A stretch of 44,916 bases of DNA from Treponema sp. Its GTDB lineage: Bacteria > Spirochaetota > Spirochaetia > Treponematales > Breznakiellaceae. Of this stretch, positions 38,772-44,916 are shown piece by piece. Each line of letters starts with the position of its first letter. Positions within the stretch are counted from its first letter, which is position 1. The stretch is from positions 1 to 44,916 of the forward strand of contig WQZG01000021.1 in the NCBI GenBank assembly GCA_009780855.1. The letters are read 5' to 3'. The notes below the pieces were generated by a model. That model had not been told where the DNA came from. It ran no database searches and worked only from the letters and a program-made list of their open reading frames with translations. The position numbers and the translations under genes are program-made.

Positions 38772-40160
38772 ATGTACCTTGCCGGAATTGATTTGGGAAC
38801 TACCGGCTGCAAGGCCATGGTGTTTGACGCAAACGGCAGCATCATGGGCTCGCACCGTATTGAGTACGATTTAATCTTTACTCCCAAAGGCGTTGAGCAG
38901 GACGCGGCGCTCTGGTGGGAAAACGCAAAAACCGCGCTTAGGCAGGCTGTTAAATCGGCCGGCATCGCGGGCAGTAAAATAAAGGCCGTTGCTGTCGCTT
39001 CCCAGGGTATAGCCTCGGTGCCTGTTGATGCCGAAACAAGGCCGCTGACCAATGCAATAAGCTGGTATGACAGCAGGGCGCAGCCTGAAGCGGACGAAAT
39101 CGCGCTTCGATATGGTGACAGTCATCTTTTTGAGACAACGGGCAGGCACGCCGGCTCGCTGTTTTTTCCGCAGATATTGCATTTAAAACGCACTAAAAGG
39201 GCAGTTTACGAAAAAGCAAAATACTTCCTTATGGCCCACGATTATTTGGTGTTCCGTATGTGCGGCGCTGCGGTTACGGATTATACAATGGCCTCAGGCA
39301 GCCTCTGCTTTGACACAGGCAAACATCAGTATATTGACGAAATGTTTGATTATTACGGAATTGACCGGAGCAGGTTTCCTGTTGTTAAGCCTTTTGGTTC
39401 TGTTGCGGGGAAATTGCTGCCTGCCGCCGCGGCAGAACTGGGCCTCGGCGAAGACACACTTGCAGCCGTGGGAATGCAGGATCAAAAAGCTGCTGCTGTA
39501 GGCGCAGGCATTACTCTGGAAGACGGCATCATCACCGTGTCTTTGGGAACCGCCGCCGCCATATCCAGGCTCCGCGGCGAAAAGGTTATTGATCCCAATG
39601 GACGCCTCAGCTGCCACGCTTTTGACAGCCGGCGCTGGATTACAGAGAACTATGTCGGCGCCTGCGGCGCGTCGCTCAAGTGGCTGCGTGACATTATGTT
39701 CCCGGACCTGACTTTTGATGAGCTTGACAGCCTTGCATTAAAAAGCCCAGCCGGATCCAACGGCGTCTGTTTTGCGCCGGAGCTGGACAGCAAAAAAGGT
39801 GCTTTTACCAGGCTCTCGCTGTCAGCGTCTGGGGCCGATATTGTCAGGTCGGTAATGGAAGGAATAGCGTACAGGATTAAGGACTGCGTTCAAATTCAGA
39901 ATGAAGTTTTAAATAATGAAATTCTAAAAAAAGAAGTTTTAGAAAACGAAGGGCCGGCCAGGGAGCTGCGCATATACGGCGGCGGCGCGGCAAGCGTTCT
40001 TTGGCGTCAGATTATTTCTGAGGTAACCATGCTGCCGGTAACAGTTCCCCGGACGCTTGAAACTTCCTGCCTGGGTGCTGCGGTCTGCGCTGGTATGGCG
40101 GCCGGCCTGTTCCCCGATGAAACTGCGCTTGCAAATTTTATAGGCGGTACCAAAAAATAA
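38772..40160 (+). CDS. FGGY-family carbohydrate kinase (xylulokinase-like)
   Basis: 462 residues. GIDLGTTGCKAMVFD at the N-terminus (phosphate 1), WWENAKTALRQAV, ISWYDSRA, catalytic D237 in GMQDQKAAAVGAG, then SLGTAAAIS and ELRIYGGGAASVLWRQIISEV (adenosine/phosphate 2). Phosphorylates a ketose or polyol, xylulose being the commonest; with NagA/NagB-like partners an amino ketose is possible. Residues 377-391 are a pentapeptide repeat (NEVLN, NEILK, KEVLE) from 15-bp tandem units, just before the GGG motif, where other FGGY kinases have a short loop. Confidence 0.92.
   Translation: MYLAGIDLGTTGCKAMVFDANGSIMGSHRIEYDLIFTPKGVEQDAALWWENAKTALRQAVKSAGIAGSKIKAVAVASQGIASVPVDAETRPLTNAISWYDSRAQPEADEIALRYGDSHLFETTGRHAGSLFFPQILHLKRTKRAVYEKAKYFLMAHDYLVFRMCGAAVTDYTMASGSLCFDTGKHQYIDEMFDYYGIDRSRFPVVKPFGSVAGKLLPAAAAELGLGEDTLAAVGMQDQKAAAVGAGITLEDGIITVSLGTAAAISRLRGEKVIDPNGRLSCHAFDSRRWITENYVGACGASLKWLRDIMFPDLTFDELDSLALKSPAGSNGVCFAPELDSKKGAFTRLSLSASGADIVRSVMEGIAYRIKDCVQIQNEVLNNEILKKEVLENEGPARELRIYGGGAASVLWRQIISEVTMLPVTVPRTLETSCLGAAVCAGMAAGLFPDETALANFIGGTKK
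39900..39944 (+). repeat. 3 x 15-bp in-frame tandem repeat in the FGGY kinase gene
   Basis: AATGAAGTTTTAAAT, AATGAAATTCTAAAA, AAAGAAGTTTTAGAA, with a partial fourth unit AACGAAG. Much AT-richer than the surrounding coding sequence. Confidence 0.9.
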
Positions 40161-40210
40161 AATATTAATATATAAAAATATTATTATAATATTATTATAT
40201 AGGAGTAATT

Positions 40211-41182
40211 ATGGCTGAAAAATTTACTTTTAAACCTGCTCCCTGGGTTCCTTTCCAGGATCAGGAAGTTACCAACAGGCTGCGTTCATTGACGCCGGCA
40301 CAAATTGAAAAGCACCCGAACCCGGATTTCCACATTAAAATATTCCCCAACATCGGGAGTCTGGTTGTTGCCGATATTTACGCCAACATTGTTGCTTCTG
40401 ACAGGGAAGATAAAATTTTTACGTTTATAACCGGCAATCCCTGTCCGGCCCTTTATCTGCCGCTTGCAAACCTGATTAATCTAAACCGCATCAACTGCCG
40501 CAATGTTCATCCCTTTACAATGGATGAATGGGCCGATGATAACGGCAATATTGCGCCCCTGTCTTACCGGAGCGGTTTTACCTATTCATTCCTAAAATAT
40601 TTTTACGGCCAGATCGATCCGGAATTAAGGCCGCCCATTGAAAATATCCATTATCCGTCAAACGAAAATATCGATCATTATTCAGATTTGATCGAAGAGA
40701 CAGGCGGGGGCGGGGCGGACGCGATTTATTCCGGGCCTGGATGGGCAGGCCATATTGCCTTTATCGATCCCTGTCCGGAGTTCATTCCGGGATACAGGCC
40801 GGGCGCCGAATATATTCTAAAAGATACAAACGATCCCTACTTCCAGCAGGGTGCAAAAGTAATAACGCTTCATCCGCTGACCATTGCGCAGAATTCGCTG
40901 CACGGCGTTTTTGGCTGCTCCGGCGATATTTCCAATGTGCCGCCCAAAGCCGCGACCATTGGTCCGCGCGATGTGCTGCATTCAAAGCGCCGCATCGAGA
41001 CTCACGGGATCACCACCGAGGGCGGTTTCTCTTCCTGGCAGCGCATGATCTCAAGGCTTATAACCCACGGCCCGGTAACTCCCTATGTTCCGGGGTCAAT
41101 CTTCCAGTTAATGGAAACCTGGGTTTACATCGAACCTGTTATCGCCAGGCCAATCGAGTGTCTGGAAACAACCGGTTATTAA
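40211..41182 (+). CDS. Glucosamine-6-phosphate deaminase/isomerase-like protein (NagB family, long form)
   Basis: 323 residues, longer than classical NagB (about 266). Seen: FITGNPCPALYLPLANLI (phosphate loop 74-82), VHPFTMDEW (103-107), GGGGADAIYSGPGWAGHIAFIDP (175-187), which correspond to the NagB loops. The extended C-terminus (SKRRIETHGITTEGGFSSWQRM...) is unlike NagB. It may isomerise/deaminate a modified amino-sugar phosphate. GGAG precedes the ATG; gap of 50 nt after the kinase is AT-only. Confidence 0.82.
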   Translation: MAEKFTFKPAPWVPFQDQEVTNRLRSLTPAQIEKHPNPDFHIKIFPNIGSLVVADIYANIVASDREDKIFTFITGNPCPALYLPLANLINLNRINCRNVHPFTMDEWADDNGNIAPLSYRSGFTYSFLKYFYGQIDPELRPPIENIHYPSNENIDHYSDLIEETGGGGADAIYSGPGWAGHIAFIDPCPEFIPGYRPGAEYILKDTNDPYFQQGAKVITLHPLTIAQNSLHGVFGCSGDISNVPPKAATIGPRDVLHSKRRIETHGITTEGGFSSWQRMISRLITHGPVTPYVPGSIFQLMETWVYIEPVIARPIECLETTGY

Positions 41183-41187
41183 TATTA

Positions 41188-41213
41188 ATGATTAAAATGA
41201 ATGATTAAGATGA
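41188..41213 (+). repeat. 2 x 13-bp tandem repeat over the NagA-like start codon
   Basis: ATGATTAAAATGA then ATGATTAAGATGA. The first ATG opens a six-codon ORF (MIKMND, stop at 41206-41208) that overlaps the real start. Confidence 0.7.
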
Positions 41214-42409
41214 AGACAGGGCGGCTCATAATAACCCATGCCTGTGTTGCCGGCCGTGATAATTTCCTCGGGGATTATTCGGTAGTCTGCGAAAACGGCC
41301 GCATCATTGATGTACTGCCGTCCCGTCTGTTTAACGCAGGACCCGGAGCTTTTGTTGACGCCGCTTTTGTTGACGCCAAAGGACAGTACCTGGTTCCGGG
41401 CTTTATTGATTTGCATATGCACGGATTTGGGGGGAAACTGGCCAAGCAGGGCCCGGCCGCCCTTGCCGCAATCTGCCGGGAGCTGCCGCGGTGCGGTGTA
41501 ACCGCTGTTCTGCCGGCGATAACGCCCGGCGTTCTTGATTCAGAATATAAAGATGAATACAGCCTGCTGGAAGATTTGGCAAAAACTAAAACCGAAGGAA
41601 CCGAAGTTCCCGGATTTTTATTGGAAGGGCATTTTCTCAAACTGACCGGCGCCATCCAGGGAATGACTCCGGAATATACACCTGTAAAGGTACAGGCTCT
41701 TAAAAAGGCGGCCGCGCCGAAACGCGCTGTATTCGGCGTCTCCCCAGAAATCCCGGGTATTGTTTCGCTGCTGCCCGGTATGCTGGAAGGCGGAACTCCG
41801 GCTTTTATTACCCACACCTGCGCCGATTTTGAACAGACCGAAAATGTCATTGAGGCCGGCGCTTTGCATGCTACGCATTTTTACGATGTCTTTCCGTATC
41901 CCGGAGAGCAGGAACCCGGAGTCCGGGGCTGCGGCGCTGCGGAAGCAATAATGTCGAAGCCGCAGGTTACGGTCGATTTTATTCTTGACGGCGAACATGT
42001 CCATCCGGGCGCGGTTAAGATGGCCCTCGCCTGCAAAGGCTTTGACAAGGTTTGCCTGATCACCGACGCCAATCTTAACGCGGGCATGCCGCCCGGAATT
42101 TACCGCGGTCTGGAAGGAACCGATATAGAGATGAAATATCTCGGAGGCCCTGCGCGCGGACTGGAAACCGGCGGACTTACCGGCAGCGGTCTTACAATGG
42201 ATTTGGCTCTTAAGAATGCGGTTAAAATGCTTGACCTGCCGCTATACCGGGCAGCGGCGCTGGTGTCCGCAAATCCCGCCACGGTGCTTGGCCTTGATAA
42301 TGAACGAGGCAGGATAGAGACAGGTTATCGCGCCGATTTTAACCTGCTGGACAGGGATTTAAATGTTACCGCCTGTTATATAAACGGTAATTGTGCTTAT
42401 ATGGCATGA
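41201..42409 (+). CDS. N-acetylglucosamine-6-phosphate deacetylase-like protein (NagA family)
   Basis: 402-residue amidohydrolase-superfamily enzyme. Metal and catalytic sites: H72/H74 (DLHMHG), E142 (LEGHFLK; the family has EGP), H205 (ITHTCADF), H226 (HATHFYD) and D289 (LITDANLNAG). Closing block SANPATVLGLDNERGRIETGYRADFNLLD is typical. Removes acetyl from an N-acetyl amino-sugar phosphate; substrate may differ from GlcNAc-6-P because EGH replaces EGP. No clear RBS; ATG 41210 is an alternative start. AFVDA/AFVDA (50-59) is an exact 15-bp duplication. Confidence 0.88.
   Translation: MIKMKTGRLIITHACVAGRDNFLGDYSVVCENGRIIDVLPSRLFNAGPGAFVDAAFVDAKGQYLVPGFIDLHMHGFGGKLAKQGPAALAAICRELPRCGVTAVLPAITPGVLDSEYKDEYSLLEDLAKTKTEGTEVPGFLLEGHFLKLTGAIQGMTPEYTPVKVQALKKAAAPKRAVFGVSPEIPGIVSLLPGMLEGGTPAFITHTCADFEQTENVIEAGALHATHFYDVFPYPGEQEPGVRGCGAAEAIMSKPQVTVDFILDGEHVHPGAVKMALACKGFDKVCLITDANLNAGMPPGIYRGLEGTDIEMKYLGGPARGLETGGLTGSGLTMDLALKNAVKMLDLPLYRAAALVSANPATVLGLDNERGRIETGYRADFNLLDRDLNVTACYINGNCAYMA
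41348..41377 (+). repeat. Exact 2 x 15-bp in-frame tandem duplication in the NagA-like gene
   Basis: GCTTTTGTTGACGCC twice without a mismatch, so the duplication is recent. Encodes AFVDA twice. Confidence 0.95.
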
Positions 42410-42418
42410 GGAGGAATC

Positions 42419-43192
42419 ATGTATATCCGTCCAAGTAAAGTATTGAGAAAATTAAAGTCAGGCGGCACCGCGAGCTGCATCAAGATAAATACAGCGGATC
42501 CGCGCATTACAGAAATAGCGGCCCTTTGCGGCTTTGACTGCGTGTGGACCGATATGGAACATGTGGCCAACAACTACAATGTTATTGAAAGCCAGATTGT
42601 CAGCGCGAAGGCCCATGATACCGACTGCCTGGTGCGTGTGGCCCGCGGCAGCTACAGTGATCATGTGCGGCCCCTGGAACTTGACGCCGCCGGAATCATG
42701 GTTCCCCATATTATGAATTTTGTTGACGCCAAAAAAGTGGTTTGGATGACCCGTTTCCATCCCATTGGGCGGCGGGCCCTTGACGGCGGCAACGCCGACG
42801 GCGCTTACGGAATGATTGACACCCACGAATATATGAAGGAAGTCAACCGCGAACGTTTCCTTATGATTCAGATTGAAGATCCCGAACCAATGGAAGATCT
42901 TGATGCCATCTGCAGCCTTGAAGGAATTGATATCGTCTTTTTTGGCCCTTCAGACTTCAGCCAGGGCATCGGTGATCCCGGCAATCTGAGCAACCACAGG
43001 CTGCTGGACGCGCGCCGCCGTGTAGCGGAGACTGCCGTTAAATACGGCAAATATGCCGGCACTGTCGGGTCGCCTTCGAATTTAAAGGAACTCCATGATA
43101 TGGGTTACAGGTTCATAAGCGCGGGCGCCGATGTTGTAGGAATCTCAAATTATTTCAGGGAAATTACCGCTTCCTTTAGGTCATTGATTTAA
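42419..43192 (+). CDS. HpcH/HpaI family aldolase
   Basis: 257 residues. LRKLKSGGTASCIKINTADPRITEIAALCGFDCVWTDMEH opens the barrel (H48), VRVARG (R75), GIMVPHIMN, metal ligands E153 (IQIEDP) and D179 (FFGPSDFSQGIG), GTVGSP and GISNYF. These are class II pyruvate-dependent aldolases that split 2-keto-3-deoxy acids into pyruvate and an aldehyde. GAGGAGG precedes the ATG by a few nt. Last gene of the operon; it would give the final C-C cleavage. Confidence 0.92.
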   Translation: MYIRPSKVLRKLKSGGTASCIKINTADPRITEIAALCGFDCVWTDMEHVANNYNVIESQIVSAKAHDTDCLVRVARGSYSDHVRPLELDAAGIMVPHIMNFVDAKKVVWMTRFHPIGRRALDGGNADGAYGMIDTHEYMKEVNRERFLMIQIEDPEPMEDLDAICSLEGIDIVFFGPSDFSQGIGDPGNLSNHRLLDARRRVAETAVKYGKYAGTVGSPSNLKELHDMGYRFISAGADVVGISNYFREITASFRSLI

Positions 43193-43213
43193 ATATATTA
43201 CCGATTCAACCGG

Positions 43214-44299
43214 TCATTGGCCCAGATCGCAGGCAACCTTCCGGGCCTCCGCTATTTCCAGGAATTCTTTATAGGTTTTTTCGTTGACCGGGACGCTTCC
43301 GTGTATCCTTGAAGCCATCATTTCCGCTTCTTTTTCTCCGTGGGTATAGATGCGGTCCTGACCCTCTGCCTTTTTGCTGCCGCGCAATTCTTTAAGGAAG
43401 GCCGAAAGGTTCTTTTTTATCTGTTCTTTTTCACCGAAGATACCGTAGTCGATTGCCATAAAGTAATGGCAGATTCCGTTGAGGCCCGGTGTTATATTTA
43501 CGTAATTTGATGTGAGCCCTCCGGAAAAAATTGCTGTAAACAAGTCGACCAGAACGCCCAGACCGTAACCCTTGTGTCCGCCGTTAAGATCGCCGATTCC
43601 GCCCAGGGGTGCGATGCCGCCGCCGGCTTTATGGATAATGTTCTGCAGAACTTCCGCCGCGTCCGTTGACGGGTGGCCGGCCGCGTCCAGGGCCCATTGC
43701 TCCGGCAGGGGTTTGCCGTTTTTGTTGTATACTTCCAGTTTACCCCTTGGCACTACGGTCGTCGCGGCGTCGTAGGAAAAATTAACCGGGTCTGCAGGCA
43801 TAGCTACTGCTATTGGGTTTGTGCCCACCATTGCCTGGCGGCCAAAAGTCGGAACCGCTATCGCTTCGGAATTGGTCATGCAAATTCCCAGCAGGTCTTT
43901 GTCCGCGGCCATGTTGCTGTAGTAGCCGGCGATTCCGTAGTGGTTGGAATTCCGTACGCTTACCATGCCGCAGCCGGATTGCCGCGCCTTTTTTATAGCG
44001 AGCTCCATCGCGTTTACGCCGGCGAGCTGACCCATGGCTTTGTTGGCGTCAATGACCGCGGATATGGGGGATTCGTGAATAATTGCCGGTTTGCCCTTTA
44101 CATCGACCAGGCCGGTTTTGATTTCGTTGTGGTAGCGTATCAGGCGCTGGACTCCGTGGGATTCTATTCCGTATAAATCTGCGCGGAGCAGTACATCGGT
44201 AATGATCCGGCTCTCGGTTTCGCTGAACCCATAGCTTGAAAAAATATTTTCGCAGAACGTACGCAGTTTATCTGTATTTATTTGTCTGTAATCGGCCAT
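43214..44299 (-). CDS. Ldh-family (malate/L-lactate/ureidoglycolate type) NAD(P)-dependent dehydrogenase
   Basis: 361 residues. RADLYGIESHGVQRL, GQLAGVNAMELAIKKARQSGCGMVSVRNSNHYGIAGYYS (catalytic His of the family), MTNSEAIAVPTFGRQAMVGTNPIAVAMP, GGHKGYGLGVLVDLF. Oxidises or reduces 2-hydroxy acids. It runs towards the catabolic operon and could handle a 2-oxo or hydroxy acid from the aldolase step. AAAAGGATG lies before the ATG at 44297-44299. Divergent from the MATE gene across a 50-bp AT-rich gap. Confidence 0.92.
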   Translation of the reverse strand: MADYRQINTDKLRTFCENIFSSYGFSETESRIITDVLLRADLYGIESHGVQRLIRYHNEIKTGLVDVKGKPAIIHESPISAVIDANKAMGQLAGVNAMELAIKKARQSGCGMVSVRNSNHYGIAGYYSNMAADKDLLGICMTNSEAIAVPTFGRQAMVGTNPIAVAMPADPVNFSYDAATTVVPRGKLEVYNKNGKPLPEQWALDAAGHPSTDAAEVLQNIIHKAGGGIAPLGGIGDLNGGHKGYGLGVLVDLFTAIFSGGLTSNYVNITPGLNGICHYFMAIDYGIFGEKEQIKKNLSAFLKELRGSKKAEGQDRIYTHGEKEAEMMASRIHGSVPVNEKTYKEFLEIAEARKVACDLGQ

Positions 44300-44338
44300 A
44301 CTTCATCCTTTTAACCATTTATTATATTATAAAAAAAA

Positions 44339-44344
44339 GGGAGG
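44339..44344 (+). promoter_or_regulatory. RBS deciding the GTG start of the MATE gene
   Basis: GGGAGG 5 nt before GTG 44350. Short TATTAT/TATAAT runs at 44318-44335 could serve both divergent genes. Confidence 0.7.
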
Positions 44345-44349
44345 ATATA

Positions 44350-44916
44350 GTGGCCGCGCCGGAGAGATGGGATAACCGTTCCCTGTTTGTATTAATATGG
44401 CCGCTGATCATTGAACAGTTCCTGGCAGTTGCCATGGGCGCCTCGGACACCATCATGGTAAGTTCCGTTGGCGAGTTCGCGGTCTCCGGTGTAAATGTAG
44501 TCGATAATATCAACAACCTTTTAATTATCGCTTTTACCGCACTTTCCACGGGCGGCGCAGTTGTAACAAGCCAGTATATAGGCCGCAAGGACAGCCAAAA
44601 AGTAAACATCGCAAGCTGCCAGCTTTTTTACATAGTGGCCGCGGTTTCCGTTTTTATAATGATGGTCACCCTCATCCTGAGGCGGCCCATTATCATCTTT
44701 TTTTACGGCAATGTCGGAGACGATGTGATGGGCGCGGCTTTGATTTATTTTTTTATCACCGCGGCGTCCTATCCGTTTCTTGCGATCTACAGCGCTTCCG
44801 CCGCGCTCTTCCGCGCCGCAGGAAACAGCCAGGTTACCATGCGCATTGCGCTGATAGTGAATATTATTCATATTGTCGGCAATTATTTTTTTATTTATGT
44901 ATTTAAAATCGGGGTA
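44350..44916 (+). CDS. MATE family efflux transporter (3' end cut off by window)
   Basis: The first 189 codons. Seen: SLFVLIWPLIIEQFLAVAMGASDTIMVSSVGEFAVSGVNVVDNI, the standard MATE first helices, then GGAVVTSQYIGRKDSQKV and AASYPFLAIYSASAALFRAAGNSQV. Na+ or H+-driven exporter of toxic compounds or metabolites. Start GTG with a strong RBS. Beside the Ldh-family gene; a link to the operon is only positional. Confidence 0.92.
   Translation, partial: MAAPERWDNRSLFVLIWPLIIEQFLAVAMGASDTIMVSSVGEFAVSGVNVVDNINNLLIIAFTALSTGGAVVTSQYIGRKDSQKVNIASCQLFYIVAAVSVFIMMVTLILRRPIIIFFYGNVGDDVMGAALIYFFITAASYPFLAIYSASAALFRAAGNSQVTMRIALIVNIIHIVGNYFFIYVFKIGV

Overview
The window reads as a piece of a spirochaete chromosome, most like the Treponema group, and perhaps a gut (termite-type) treponeme. 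Grounds: lipoproteins that begin SLGGD or TLGGD after the lipobox, binding proteins whose signal peptide ends in an FAGGSQ-type sequence, a treponemal-style M30 lipoprotein protease, mid-range GC by eye, and many ABC uptake systems beside odd sugar enzymes. This is inference from style; there is no rRNA and no phylogenetic marker was searched. I saw no tRNA, rRNA or CRISPR array.

Layout. 1-8782 is core metabolism: a partial EpmA/GenX-like synthetase, murD, a DUF2804 gene, murE, a 7/8-bp microsatellite in the murE/queD divergent gap, queD, an AMMECR1 protein, azlC-azlD, and a two-gene operon of a SIS-type isomerase with an archaeal-type triosephosphate isomerase. 8769-10740 (minus) holds a lipoprotein protease with an overlapping small secreted protein. 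10818-24771 (minus) is an uptake region: a UROD-like methyltransferase homologue, an intracellular sialidase-fold protein, a CUT1 sugar ABC transporter, YjbQ, a second UROD-like protein, and a dipeptide-type ABC transporter with a Gfo/Idh/MocA dehydrogenase. Divergent from it (24919-27599, plus) are a DapA/NanA-type lyase, a creatininase-family amidohydrolase and an aldo/keto reductase.

27644-33741 is an AT-richer accessory block: a toxin/antitoxin-like pair, an exported caspase-fold protein with a probable outer-membrane barrel, two Ig-like/FGE-fold lipoproteins that lack the FGE cysteines, and a DUF1016 (YhcG) nuclease gene flanked by direct repeats.

34149-43192 is a tight nine-gene plus-strand operon: secreted protein, beta-propeller glycosidase-like protein, HAD phosphatase, two SDRs, FGGY kinase, NagB-like, NagA-like and HpcH/HpaI aldolase. 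A Ldh-family dehydrogenase converges on it, and a MATE exporter runs off the right edge. It looks like a complete route for breaking down an N-acetylated amino sugar or its acid, but it matches no pathway I can name.

The most unexpected pattern runs through the whole window. Unrelated genes (murD, murE, azlC, kinase, nagA, UROD, sialidase-like, propeller protein and others) carry short tandem repeats whose unit is 15, 18 or 30 bp, always a multiple of 3. Non-coding tandem repeats here have units of 7, 8, 13 and 16 bp. The coding repeats sit at loops, linkers or termini, so they look like recurrent in-frame micro-duplications.
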